A stretch of DNA of 64,000 nucleotides from Hordeum vulgare subsp. vulgare (Eukaryota; Streptophyta; Magnoliopsida; Poales; Poaceae): the NCBI RefSeq assembly GCF_904849725.1, contig NC_058519.1, positions 578,082,676 to 578,146,675 of the forward strand, in the 5' to 3' direction. Made by a program: the position numbers and the translations under genes. Numbering within the stretch: position 1 is the stretch's first letter; each line of letters begins with the position of its first letter. Shown in pieces: positions 1-13,351 of this stretch. The notes under the pieces are model-generated. The model saw nothing but the letters and a program-made list of their open reading frames with translations. It was not told the DNA's origin and made no database searches.

Positions 1-2500
1 TTAGTCTTGGGGATGATCGTTTGGTCATGCTGGAAAAGACAAAAACTTTCTTCTCATGAAAAGAATTTTCATGTTTTTTATGTAAGAGCTTTTGAGTTGA
101 TTCTTTTTTCTGCTGATTGCTACGCAAATTCTTCAGACTGTCGAAATGTTTCAGAATTTGTGAAGTACCAGAAGTATACGAAGTATACAGATTGCTACAG
201 ACTGGTCTCCTGTTAACAGATTATGTTTTTGCTGAGTTGGTTGCTTATTTTGATGAAACTATGGATAGTATCAGGGGGTATTATCCATGTAAGATTGAAA
301 ATACAGTAATCCAACATCAACATAAGTAGAATTTAAGTTTGCTACAGTACCTAAGGAAGTGGTGGTTTGCTTTCTTATACAAATGTTATCACGAGTTTCT
401 GTTTAAGATTCGTGTTGTGAAGTTTTCAAGTTTTGGGTGAAGTTCTTATGGACAAAAAGATAAAGAGTGGCAAGAGCTCAAGCTTGGGGATGCCCAAGGC
501 ACCCCAATTTGATTCAAGGATGCCGTAAAAGCGTAAGCTTGGGGATGCCCCGGGAAGGCATCCCCTCTTTCGTCTTCAATCCATCGGTAATGTTACTTGG
601 GGCTATATTTTTATTCACCACGTGTTATGTGTTTTGCTTGGAGCATCTTGTATCTTAGGAGTCTTTTATTTTTCTTGTGTCACAATCTTCCTTGCTGCAC
701 ACCTAGAGAGAGAGACATGCACTCACCGTGCTTTTGTCGAGCTTCACTTATATCCTTTGGTTAGACAATTCAGCTCACATGTGCTTCACTTATATCTTTT
801 GAGCTAGTTGATTTTGCTCTATGTGCTTCACTTCTATATTTTAGAGCACAGCGGTGCGTGGCTTGGTAGTTGATATATGCTATGAAAGTAGTCTCAAAAG
901 GGGTAGTTATCCAAAGGGATATGAAAACTTCCAACTTCATGTGCATTGAATAGTTAGAGAAGTTTGATTCATCCCAATTAGTTTTGAGTTGTGGTTGTGG
1001 TAATATTGAAGTTATACTAGTAAGGTGTTGTGGTTCTAGAAATACTTGTGTTGAAGTTAGTGATTCCCGTAGCATGCACGTATGGTGAACCGCTATGTGA
1101 TGAAGTCTGAGCATGATTAATCTATTGATTGTCATCCTTTGTGTGGCGGTCGGGATCGTGCGATGGTTTATACCTACCAACCCTTCCCCTAGGAGTATGC
1201 GTTGAATGCTTTGTTTCGAATACTACTAAAACTTTTGCAACAAGTATATGAGTTCTTCATGACTAATGTTGAGTCCATGGTTTAGATGCACTTTCACCTT
1301 CCACCATCACTATCTTCTTTAGTGTCGTGCAACTTTTGCCGGTGCACAAAACCCACCATATAGCCTCCCTCAAAACAGCCACCATACCTACCTACTATGG
1401 CTTTTTCAAAGCTATTCTGAGATATATTGCCATACAACTACAACCATGACATGTGCCACCACTTCTACATTGCCATTGCATGATCATAAGATAGCTAGCA
1501 TGATGTTTCCATTGATGTCTATGCCATGCTAGATCGTTGTCACGGTACACTACCGAAGGCATTCCATATAGAGTCATCATTGCTCTAAGTTTGAGTTATA
1601 AGTGTGATGATCATCATTGATGGAGCATTGTCCCATGTGAGGAAATAAAATAGGCCAAAGATGCCCACCAAAAAAAAAGAGGCCAAAGAGCCCACCAAAA
1701 AAATGAGAGAAAAAGAGAGAAGGGACAATGCTACTACCTTTCCACACTTGTGCATATTAAGCACCATGATCTTCATGATTGAGAGTCTCTCGTTTTGTCA
1801 CCACCATATAGCTAGTGGGAAATTTTCATTATATAACTTGGCTTGTATATTCCAATGATAGGCTTCCTCAAAATTGCCTTAGGTCTTCATGAGCAAGCAA
1901 GTTGGATGCACACCCACTAGTTTTCTTTAAGAGCTTTCACATACTCTTAGCTCTAGTGCATCATTTGTATGGCAATCCCTACTCATTCACGTTGATATCT
2001 ATTGATGAGCATCTCCATAGCTCATTAATATGCCTAGTCAATGTGACCATCTTCTCCTTGTTTGCCTTGCAACCTCCACCACACTCCATTCCACTTATAG
2101 TGCTAAAACCATGGCTCACGCTCATGTATTGCGTGAGAGATGAAAAAGTTTGAGAAAGTGAAGGTGTGAAAACAATTACTTGGCCAATACCGAGGTTGTG
2201 CATGATTTAAATCCGTTGTGCAAGGATGATAGAGCATAGCCAGACTATATGATTTTGTAGGGATAACTTTCTTTTGGCCTAGTTATTTTGAAAGTCATGA
2301 TTATCTTGCTAGTTTGCTTGAAGTATTATTCTCTCCACATCAATAGCAAACTATTGTTTTGAATCTAATGGATCTAAACATTCACGTCACATAAGAGGAG
2401 TTACAAAGGACATCTATGCTAGGTAGCATGAAAGCATCAAAAATTCATTCTTTATCACTTCCCTACTCGAGGACGAGCAGGAGTTAAGCTTGGGGATGCT
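1..2500 (+). mobile_element. Non-coding internal region of an LTR retroelement (left unit)
   Basis: This stretch aligns by eye, nearly end to end, with about 7759-10252, and it begins inside the element because of the window edge. It has no convincing coding frame. It holds the repeated AGCTTGGGGATGCCC motif and ends in a polypurine-like AGCTTGGGGATGC just before the LTR at 2501. From memory the pattern is that of the Sabrina/WHAM group of Triticeae Gypsy-like elements, which lack gag and pol in many copies. The family name is my inference; the homology to the second unit is seen directly. Confidence 0.75.
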
Positions 2501-5500
2501 TGATACGTCTCAAACGTATCTATAATTTTTGATGGTTTCACGTTGTTATCTTGTCAACTTTGGATGTTTTATATAACTTTTATATCTTTTTTGGGACTAA
2601 CTTATTAATTTAGTGCCAAGTGCCAGTTCCTGTTTTTTCTGTGTTTTTGACTCTTTTCAGATCTGATTTTGGAACGGAGTCCAAACGAAAAAAAATCCCC
2701 AAAATAATTTTTTCCAGAACAGAAGAAGATCGGGGGGATTGAGGGCCAATGCAGGGGGCCCGGAGGGAGCCCACAAGCCCTGTTGCCGCGGTCAGGGGGG
2801 CCCGCGGCAACCAGGCTTGTGGCCACCCTGGCGCTCCCCTACCCTAGCTCTTTGGCCTATAAATTCCCTAAAATCGCAGAAAAAATCAGGGCATCCACGA
2901 AAACACTTTTCCGCCGCCGCAAGATTCCGTTTCCGCGAGATCTCATCTGGAGACCCTTCCCGGTGCCCTGCCGGAGGGGACTTTGGAGTTGGAGGGCTTC
3001 TACATCAACATCATCGCCTCTCCAATGACTCGTTAGTAGTCTACTTTAGACCTACGGGTCCGTAGTTAGTAGCTAGATGGATTATTCTCTCTCTTGGATC
3101 TTCAATACAAAGTTGTAACATCCCAAAATTATAAATTTTGGAATGTTAATATAATTATTAGATTGATTGTTTGTTTGTTTGCTGAGTGATTGAAACTTGT
3201 GTGAAATTTGAAACTTTTCGAAACTTTTGAATGAGAGGGAATAAAATGACTTTCCCCTTCTCCGGTGAATTCAAATTCAATCATTTAAAAACAAAGAGAG
3301 AAGATGACATGACTTCTTCAACTATAAATAATTTGAACGGAGATATTTGCATTTGAATTCTTTTGCATTTTCCATTCGTTTTCTTCGTGCAACAAAATGC
3401 AGGGAAATACATTTCCAGAGAGGAGGAACATGACCCTCGAACCCACGGGCATTTTGAAAGTTATTTGAACCCTCAAACTTAGAGGATCATTTGAAAATTA
3501 TATACATAAAGAAATAATGCTTTTAGGGATTTTGGAAAAATATTTTTTTCTGAAGTTTTTATTTTTGCCGTGAAAAAATGCCCATCATCTATATTTTATT
3601 TTTCTGATAATTTTAGTATATAGAAACTCTTTATTTCGAATTGATTTGATTTCATTTTTATCGTTTTAGTTTCCTAGTTTTAAAAATAGGAAAGGAATCA
3701 CTTTTAAATGGAAATAAGAGTTGGCCCATTAACCACTTTCCTATTCTAGCCCAACAGGAGATCATCTTCTTCCTTTGTCTCTCTCACGTCACACAGATTT
3801 TTCCTTCCATGGACACAGGAATCCCCACCTCCGGGATTCGCGAAGCTCTTTCCCTCCCAGCACCTCCCGTCGCCCCTATAAGAACCCCCACACCCTCCTC
3901 TATCCATTTTCCCCAAGAACCATACCTCTCCTCGCCTCTAGTCGCAGCCCCCGCCTCGCCGGAGTTCATCTTCAACAGGAACTCGCCGGAGGTCCTGCTG
4001 CCTCCTCCCGTCGCCCCACGCCCCGCCGGCACCACCAACCTTCGGCCGGAGCCCTCCTCCCCCGCCTGGACCCCTCCGCTGCCTCGGCCGGCCACCGGAG
4101 CCACCTTCTCGTCGTCTTCTCCAACTCCGGTGAGATTCATAAAATCTCGTATTGCAGTTTTTTCAGAAAATTGCAATCTTAGAAAATTCATATCTATTAG
4201 TCTATAACTCCTAATTAGGTGATTCTTTCTGCGTTGGATCACAAATTGTATGCAGTTTCTGTAGATATATAATTTGTCTATGTTTGGATTTATAAAAATT
4301 GAGTTAGATCAGATTTGAATTAAAGCTTATTTTGCTTATTCCGGGAGTTTAAAAATAGCTTTTAATTTGATTCTTTTTGCTGCTGCTTCCTATTGATCAT
4401 ATATTTCAGTAGTTTAAGTTTCAATGTTTTTTAAATATTTTTACTTAGGGTTTTAAGCAAAACAGATTCTGTTTTAGCCTTTTTTGTTTTCTTGCTATTT
4501 CTTTTGTATTATTTGTTCTTAATTTGTTTTTTTTTGTAATTGTGACAAGTTATATTTTGTTTTCTGATATTTACCAGTAACTTTTCAACAACAACAAAAT
4601 TTTATTTTATTTATTCTTATTTGTTTGCATGGAATCAATTCTAGTTCTATACTAACTTGCGAATTGATTGCATTGCTAGTTTGATTTCCTATTTTGAAAA
4701 TACTTATAAAATAATATTTTTTGTAAATTTTATTTATGTTATCTTAGTTATTTTATATTTTGTTTTCTGTTATTTTTTCTATTTTAGTGTTTTATTTTCT
4801 GTTAGACAAAAACTATTTAGTGTTTGACGTAGTAGAAGACTCCCTAGTTTTATTTGAAGTTTCCTTCGGATTCCTTTTCGCTCTCTTTTTTGTTTTGATT
4901 GCTAGAATGATTGCTACTATGAGTGCTTATGTGAATGATATGTTTGTTATATAGATTTTATCGAAGAGTGACGAGTAGTCTATCAAGTTATTTCTCGAGA
5001 AATTCTTCTTCGTCAACATCACCAGGCAAGTCACTTTGATCATACTATCACCTATGTTTTATGCATCGTAGTTCTACCATCCTATGCCCAATTGCATGCT
5101 GAGTAGGTACTTGGAAATTTTAGTATAGATTGTAGTATCATGTGGTAGGCACACAACAACCCCGATACTTGGCCCCGGGATGACAAAGTTCATATCGCTA
5201 TGCTTGAGTAGACGGGTTTTCGGTTGAGTGTATATCACGAGTGATGCGAGGTTGATATAATAATCAAGACCGGACTAAGACAAGATTTTCAAGACCTCGG
5301 ACGCAATGCAACTCTGGGTGAAGGACGGTTGATCGGCTCCCCGGAAAACCCAGTGGATGCCCGGGATGCTGGAGAGGCCATGTCATCCTGCGGAAAGCTT
5401 CACCCAGGCTCAAAGAGACGGACGAATATTTTCAAGACCCAAGGCTTACCTACACAGCCACAAGTCATTATGGGCTCTGGCTTGGTTGGACAACGCGGTG

Positions 5501-7274
5501 ACTCTGGACAGGCGGTGCTAGCAGATGTAGAAGAATGGTAGGAATGGATGGGCACCGACAGGGATTCAGAGGGACCCGTTGAAAGACCATGTTTTGATCA
5601 TCCGGTCTTCAAACACCCTGAAGTGCGAGGACATACACGGAGGCGATCAAATCTTGTGGGGAACGTGTGCAAAACTCTGCAGAGTACTCAAACCTAATCG
5701 ATTAGCCGTGTCCACGGTCATGGACGACTTGAGCCAAAGGAACTGAAGTTATCTGGATTTCTCAACACCATTATATATATTTGATGAGGGTAATTATTGA
5801 CAACTCGAGTACGAGAACTGGTTGGCGGAACCATCTCCTTAACAACCAACTTTTGTAGTAATATTTTGCTTCCGACCCCTCTTGTTGTAGGATAAAACTG
5901 GCTTTATGCAAAACTTAGCTCCACCGGCCAAATATGCATGTAGAGATAGTTGATTATTATTTTACTCCTCTCCTTGATGACTTGACGGCATATTCAATAT
6001 GCTGACCTACACGGCTGCAACGTCTTATGTTGCAGACATTTTTTTTCGACGAGTAAGAGTACGATTCAGGGTTACGGTCTACACTCAACTTGCCGTTGGT
6101 GTTTATTGGGACTCCACTCCCTTGACTGCTTCCGCTGAGATATTTAAGGTATACGCTATTTACATGTGATTGCACTTTGATATATACATTGAAGTATTGT
6201 GTGTACCAGCATACTGATCCAGGGATGGCACCGAAACACAAAGGCTTGACTCGTCTTGAGTCGGGTCGCTACAAAAGTACTGCATGATCTTCATGGAGAT
6301 CTATCCGATGTAATCCTCTTTGGCGGTGTGTTTGTCGAGATCCGATGAATTATGGATTTGTGATCAGATTATCTATGAATTATATTTGGGTCTTTGCTGA
6401 TTTCTTATATGCATGATTTGATATCCTTGTAAGTCTCTCCAAGTCTTGGGTTTTGTTTGGCCAACTAGATCTATGATTCTTGCAATGGGAGAAGTGCTTG
6501 GTTTTGGTTTCATACCGTGCGGTGACCTTTCCCAGTGACAGAAGGTGCAGCAAGGCAGGCATCACGTTGTTGCCATCAAGGGTAACAAGATGGTCTTTCA
6601 TCATAAATTTGAGATTGTTCATCTACATCATGTCATCTTGCTTAAGGCGTTACTCTGTTCCTTTGAACTTAATACACTAGATGCATGCTGGATAGCGGTC
6701 GACGTGTGGAGTAATAGTAGTAGATGCAGAAAGTATCGGTCTACTTGTTTTGGATGTGATTCCTATAGATATAATCATTGCCATAGATAACGTCACGACT
6801 TTGCGCGGTTCTATCAATTGCTTGACAGTAATTCGTTCACCCACCGTCTACTTGCTTTCATGAGAGAAGCCACTAGTGAACACTACGGCCCCCGGGTCTA
6901 TTCACAACTATCGTTTCCACTTTCACTTTTACTTTGCTTTGTTTACTTTTTGCTTTCAGTTCTCACTTTGCAAACAATCTATAAGGGATTGGCAACCCCT
7001 TCATAGCGTTGGGTGCAAGCTCTTTGTGTTTGTGTAGGTACTTGTGACTTGACGCGATCCTCCCACTGGATCGATACCTTGGTTCTCAAACTGAGGAAAA
7101 TACTTGTCGCCGTTGTGCTACATCATCCTTTCCTCTTCAAGGGAACACCAACGCAAGGCTCCAAGGCCGTGGGGAAATCATTTGCATATTTTCCAAGGAA
7201 GTCCCTATAGGCGTAGCCCGTAGCAGCAGGATTCCTGGCGCCATTGCCAGGGAAGGTCTATTGTCGCAGTAGCA
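2501..7274 (+). mobile_element. LTR of the non-coding retroelement (copy A), split by a nested solo LTR
   Basis: The LTR opens TGATACGTCTC at 2501 and closes GTAGCA at 7274. Its own sequence is 2501-3113 plus 6279-7274, about 1.6 kb, and it matches the LTR at 10253-11796 throughout. The 3' end is placed where copy A, copy B and the inverted fragment near 52545 all stop matching. A TGGCGCCATTGCCAGGGA block at 7235-7252 resembles a tRNA-Asp primer-binding site, so an alternative end near 7228 is possible. Confidence 0.75.
3114..6273 (+). mobile_element. Solo LTR of a Gypsy family (TGTAACATCCC...TCGCTACA), 3.16 kb
   Basis: The insertion starts TGTAACATCCC and ends GTCGCTACA. It is flanked by the perfect 5-bp duplication AAAGT (3109-3113 and 6274-6278), and the host LTR reads through cleanly once it is removed. 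It is homologous to the LTR at 55206-58237 and to the inverted one at 62925-64000. No internal coding region is present, so this is a solo LTR left by LTR-LTR recombination. A GC-rich leader-like block (about 3780-4130) with a TATA-like CCTATAAG is followed by AT-rich, intron-like sequence. Confidence 0.9.
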
Positions 7275-10252
7275 TGGATCATGAAAAGAATATCCTTTGT
7301 GATAGCAATATTGTTGAATTTGATTATGATCCCACATGTAATTGCTATGAGAGAGTAAAATATTGTGGTAGAAACTTTCATGTTACCAAATCACCTCTCG
7401 TTATGTTGAGATTGACATTGTCTCTTTCTTCGTCCTTGCCTATGGTAACTATTGGTTGTCTTGACAATATGTTTTCCTATAAAATGCCTACGCATAGGAA
7501 GTATGTGAGACTTAGATGTGATTTTCACATGCCTTATGATGCTCTCGATGTGCTTCAATTCTTGTCTTTTGTGTGAGCATCATTGAATTATCAATGCCTA
7601 GCTAAGGGCGTTAAACAATAGCGCTTGTTAGGAGGCAACCCAATGAATTTATCTTTGCTTTTTTGCTTTCTGTTTTGTTGCGTCCACACGATCATAATTT
7701 TGTTATGATAGTTTCTTTTGTGTTTCTTTTTGTGTTTGATCCAAGCAAAACCTTTATGACTAGTCTTGGTGATGGTTGTTTGATCGTGCTGGAAAAAGAC
7801 AGAAACTTTTCGCTCATGAGATTATTTTTCATTTTTATTCAGAAAGAGCTTTTGAGTTGATTCTTTTTGCTTCTGGTTGATATGCCTTTTGCCCAGGCGG
7901 TCGTAAGTTTTCACAATTCTGGAGGTACCAGAAGTATACGAAGTATACAGATTGCTGCAGACTAGTCTGTTTTTGACAGATTCTGTTTTTTGTTGAGTTG
8001 GTTGCTTGCTTTGATGAAACTATGGATAGTATCGGGGGGTACTAGCCATGGAAAAGTGAGAATACAGTAATCTAACACCAATATAAATAGAAATCAAGAT
8101 TGCTATAGTACCTAAAGAGGTGGTAGTTTGTTTTCTTGTGCTAATGTTATCACGAGTTTCAGTTTAAGTTTTGTGTTGTGAAGTTTTCAAGTTTTGGATG
8201 TTGTTCTCATGGACAAAGAGATAAGGAGTGGAAAGAGCTCAAGATTGGGGATTCCCAAGTCATCCCAAGCCAAATTCAAGGACACCAAAAAGCCTAAGCT
8301 TGGGGATGCCCCGGGAAGGCAGCCCCTCTTTCGTCTTCAATCCATCGGTAACATTACTTGGAGCTATATTTTTATTCACCACATGATATGTGTTTTGCTT
8401 GGAGCGTCTTGTATCATAGGAGTCTTTTTTTTGTCACAATCATCCTTGCTACACACCTTTTGAGAGAGACATGCACTCATCATGATTTTGCTAGAATGCT
8501 CATAGTGCTTCACTTATATCTTTTGAGCTAGATAATTTTGCTCTATGTGCTTCACTAAGATCTTTTAGAGCACGACGGTGCGTGACTTGGTAGTTGGCTT
8601 GTGCTATGAAAGTAGTCCCAAAGGTGATAGGTACCCAAAGAGGATACAAAAAACTCCATCTTCATGTGCATTGAGTAGAAAGAGAAGTTTTGATTCCTCT
8701 CAATTAGTTTTGAGACGTGGATTCGGTAATATTAAGAGTTATGTTAGTAGGGTGTTGTGAATCTAGAAATACTTGTGTTGAAGTTAGTGATTCCCGTAGC
8801 ATGCACGTATGGTGAACCGCTATGTTAGGAAGTCGAAGCATAATTGATCTATTAATTGTCATCCTTTGTGTTGCGGTCGGGATCGCGCGATGGTTAACAC
8901 CTACCAACCCTTCCCCTAGGAGTATGCGTTTAGCACTTTGTCTCGATTACTAATAAAAACTTTCGCAACAAGTATGTTAGTTCTTCATGACTAATGTGAG
9001 TCCATGGTATAGATGCACTTTCACCTTCCACCATTGCTAGCCTCTCTAGTGCCGCGCAATTCTCGCCGATGCACAAACCCACCATATGCCTTCCTCAAAA
9101 TAGCCACCATACCTACCTACTATGGCATTTTCATAGCCATTCCGAGATATATTGACATGCAACTCCCAGCGTTCCGTATCATGACTTGTGACGTCACTCT
9201 CATATTGCCATTGCATGATCATAAGATAGCTAGCGAGATGTTTCAACGTCATACGCCAAGCTAGATCGTTGCACATCCGGGTACACTGCCGGAGGCATTT
9301 CCTATAGAGTCATCGTTCTGAGCTTTGAGCTGTGAGTAAATAAAAGTCTGATGATCATCATTATTAGAGCATTATCCCATGTGAGGAAAAAAAAAGAGTC
9401 CAAAGAGCCCAAATAAAAAAAGAGAAAAAAAGAGGCCCAAGAACCCAAATAAAAAAAAGAGAAAAAGAGAGAAGGGACAATGCTACTATCTTTTTCCACA
9501 CTTGTGCTTCATAATAGCACCACGTTCTTCATGATTGAGAGCCTCTCGTTTCGTCACCACCATATGCTAGTGGGAATCTTCATTATATAACTTGGCTTGT
9601 ATATTCCAATGATGGGCTTCCTCAAAATTGCCCTAGGTCTTCGTGAGCAAGCAAGTTGGATGCACACCCACTAGTTCTCCTTTTGAGCTTTCACATACTT
9701 ATAGCTCTAGTGCATCCTTTGTATGGAAATCCCTACTCATTCACATTGATATATATTAATGGGCATCTCCATAGCCCTTTGATACGCCGAGTCAATGTGA
9801 CCATCCTCCCTTTTTGTCTCACAACCACCACCACACTCTATTCCACTTATAGTGATATATCCATGGCTCACACTCATGTATTGTGTGATAGTTATAAAAG
9901 GTTTGAGAAAGTAAGAGTGCGAAAACAATTACTTGGCCAATACCGGGGTTGTGCATGATTTAAATTAGTTGTGTGGGGATGATGGAGCATAGCCAGACTA
10001 TATGATTTTGTAGGGATAACTTTCTTTGGCCTTGTTATTTCGAAAGGTCATGATTACCTTGCTAGTTTGCTTGAAGTATTATTGTTTTCATGTCAATAGA
10101 AAACTATTGTTTTGAATCTTATGCATCTGAACATTCATGTCACACGAAAGAAGTCACAAAGGACAACTATGCTAGGTAGCATTCCACATCAAAAATTCAG
10201 TCTTTATCACTTCCCTACTCGAGGACGAGCAGGAGTTAAGCTTGGGGATGCT
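7275..10252 (+). mobile_element. Non-coding internal region of the retroelement (complete unit)
   Basis: This 2.98-kb segment lies between LTR copies A and B. It begins right after GTAGCA, carries a short open stretch to 7576 (about 100 residues, no recognised domain), and then a long non-coding region. It ends in the polypurine-like AGCTTGGGGATGC before TGATAC at 10253. No gag, protease, RT or integrase motif is visible in any frame, so the element depends on other elements for mobility. An A-rich block with repeated AAAAAAAGAG units lies near 9385-9475. Confidence 0.75.
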
Positions 10253-11796
10253 TGATACATCTCCAACGCACTATAATTTTTGATGGTTTCATGCTATTAT
10301 CATGTCAAACTTTGGATGTTTCGTATGCCTTTTATATCCTTTTGGGACTAACTTATTAACTCGGTGCCAAGTGCCAGTTCTTGTTTTTTCCGTGTTTTTG
10401 ACCCCTTTCAGAGGAGGATTTTAAATAGAGTACAAACGAACGAAACTTCCAAAAAGATTTTTTCCGAAACAGAAGAAGATCGGGAAACTTGAGAACCAAG
10501 GCAAGGGGCCACCAGGGACCCCACAAGACCCCTAGCCGCGGCCAGGGGGCCCGCGCCTCTCAGGCTTGTGGGCTCCCTGGGCCACCTCTGCCCTAGGTCT
10601 TTCGCCTATATATTCCCAATAATTCCAGAAAAAATCATGAGATCATCGAAAGTACTTTTCTGTCGCCGCAAGCTTTTGTCTCCGCAAGATCCCATCTGGG
10701 GCACGTTCCGGTGCCCTGCAGGAGGGGGGATTTGTATACGGAGGGCTTCTTCATCAACACCATGACCTCTCCGATGATGTGTGAGTAGTTCACCATAGAC
10801 CTACGGGTCCATAGCTAGTAGCTAGATGGCTTCTTCTCTCTCTTGGATCTTCAATACAAAGTTCTCCATGATCTTCATGGAGATCTATCCGATGTAATCT
10901 TCTTTTCCGGTGTGTTTGTCGAGATCCGATGAATTGTGGATTTATGATCAGATTATCTATGAATCTTATTTGAGTTTCTTCTGATCTCTCTTATGCATGA
11001 TTTCATATCCTTGTAATTCTCTTCGAGTTGTGGGTTTTGTTTGGCCAGCTTGATCTATGATTCTTGCAATGGGAGAAGTGCTTGGTTTTGGGTTCATACC
11101 GTGCGGTGACCTCACCCAGTGACAGAAAGGGTAGCGAGGCACGCATCGTGTTGTTGCCATCAAGGATAAAAAGATGGGGTTTTCATCATTGGTTTGAGTT
11201 TATCCCTCTACATCATGTCATCTTGCTTAAGGTGTTACTCTGTTTGTCATGAACTCAATGCACTAGATGCCTGCTGGATAGCGGTCAATGTGTGGAGTAA
11301 TAGTAGTATATGCAGAAAGTATCAGTCTACTTGTCTCGGACATGATGCCTATATGTATGATCATTGTCTTAGATATCGTCATGACTTTGCGCGGTTCTAT
11401 CAATTGCTCGACAGTAATTTGTTCACCCACCGTAATATTTGCTATTTTTAGAGAAGCATCTAGGGAACACTATGGCCCCCGGGTCTACTTCACACCATAT
11501 TTTCAGCCTTGCACTTTTACTTCGTTGCACCTTCCGTCTTCAGATCTCACTTTGCAATCAATCTTGAAGGGATTGACAACCCCTTTATAGCATTGGGTGC
11601 AAGCTCTTTTGTGTTTGTGCAGGTACTCTGGACTTGACGAGATTCTACTACTCGATTGATACCTTGGTTCTCAAACTGAGGGAAATACTTACTGCTCCTG
11701 TGCTGCATCACCCTTTCCTCTTCAAGGGAAAAACCAGCGCAAGCCAAGTCTCCGTCAACGTGCCAATTTCTGGCGTTGTTGTCTATTGCCGTAGCA
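10253..11796 (+). mobile_element. LTR of the non-coding retroelement (copy B)
   Basis: The LTR is 1.54 kb, begins TGATACATCTCC and ends GCCGTAGCA. It aligns with copy A over its length, including the shared stretch CTACATCATGTCATCTTGC. The two copies differ at many positions, so the array is old. Downstream sequence is unrelated to the internal region that follows copy A, which marks the end of the array. Confidence 0.75.
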
Positions 11797-13351
11797 CTCT
11801 CCTCCTGCGTCCGCGAGGTTCACCCCTCTCGCCCCCCTCCCTCCCTTCACGCCTCCTTCGGTCCCCTAGGGTTTACCCTGCCATACGCCGCGCTCATCAT
11901 TCTGCTGTTGTTGCCGCCAGCTCGACTCGTTTGAATTGAATTTGTCTTTGGCTCTGGCTCTTGGGTTGTTTCGTTGGTCGCCGCCGCCGTCATCGTCGGT
12001 TGGTTTAACAACGAGACGACTTTCCACAAAGTGATACTAAATTTAACGGCGATGGATTAGTAGTAGGCTCATCTAGAAGACAGCTGGAGGAGATGATCAG
12101 TGGACAACATGCAACACCGAGCTCCACAAACATTCAGTGGTTAATTGGAGTAGCGAGCTGCGAGGAGACTACTCCGGCCGATGCCGAAGCCGATGCCGAC
12201 GCCGCGCCGTCCATTGAAGATGTAGTTATATACATATACATGTAGCTACTCCAATTAACTAGCCGCCAAAACTAATAAATCTAACCAGCCGGCAACCTAT
12301 CAAAAACAAAATAAAAAAACCTAGTAATGAATCAAACCATACATTCTAAGTCGATTGAGATTTAACCAATCTCAGTCGCAATTAATCACGTCGTTATTCA
12401 GTCGTGGTATTTTCTTCTTCTCTCCAACAGGTTGTTGCCTCTTCATGTCGAACATTTTTTTTAATTAGACGTATATCGTACTAGCCGCTGTATATTGTAC
12501 TCCTTGTTGTTGTTGGGCAGCCAGGCTGTGTCCGTATACGTGATGGATGAATACATCCTGATCCTAGTCGGACGAACGACTCTTTAAATCAGTCCGCGGT
12601 TTGTGTCGGTGTTCCCGCCGCGGCTTGCTGCCTCTTGTAGGATTTGCTTGATTGGGCGAGAAGTAGGTTTGAAATGACTGTTTATGTTAACCCTGCAAGT
12701 TCGTTGGGCTAGGTATGGCGAGTGTTTGTTGTGCTGAAGCTAGATTTTGGATCGAGTGCTCAAATTGGTGATGTTGAGCTCCATCTTCGTTACAGTGTAA
12801 TATATATATCCGCTTATCAAGAAGAAATTGCTTCGTTTAGTATTCTGGGAGGAACATATCTCCAAACAGAAAGCGCCACACTCTTTTGATGCATTTGAGG
12901 GTAAAATTTGCATCTGCTTAGTAATGGAATTTGGGAAGAGATTGCTTCATCTAGTGTTCTGGGAGGAATATATTATGATGTTGTAATCTCCAAACAGTAG
13001 GCAAGTAACATACTGTGCATAAATATTTGTGTTAGAACCTTTAAGTAATTCCTAAATCTGTCTAGGGTGCTTGCCGTGCTGAAAGAAAATCCGAACCAAT
13101 TATTATCTGACAAATATGAAAGTAGAATGTTGATGCTCTTTATTCTTGTTCATTCATGCTTTTCCTTTTTGATACTTCCCTTGCACCGAAATAGTGCTCT
13201 TCATGTTTGGTAGCTTTGCTTGTATTTCTGAGGTTTGGTCAACTTAATGTTTTGCCGGAATGTTGATTCATTTCCGTTCCGGCAAATTTCAGGCGCTCCA
13301 TATGTCTACTTTTTAGTAAATGTCATGCCCAAATTTTCTATGCTTTAGGAA

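Noticed and set aside
2761..2830. GC-rich repeat as a possible CRISPR-like or regulatory array
   Set aside because: It is the ordinary GC-rich segment of LTR copy A and is present in LTR copy B. No regularly spaced repeats exist.
3775..4207. Overlapping open frames of 130-150 codons on both strands
   Set aside because: They lie in the GC-rich block inside the solo LTR. The sister LTR at 55751-56194 has frames at the same place with different, low-complexity sequences, so they reflect base composition and not a gene.
7244..7576. 110-codon frame as an independent gene
   Set aside because: It spans the end of LTR A and the start of the internal region and has no recognised domain. It is noted under the element but not called as a gene.
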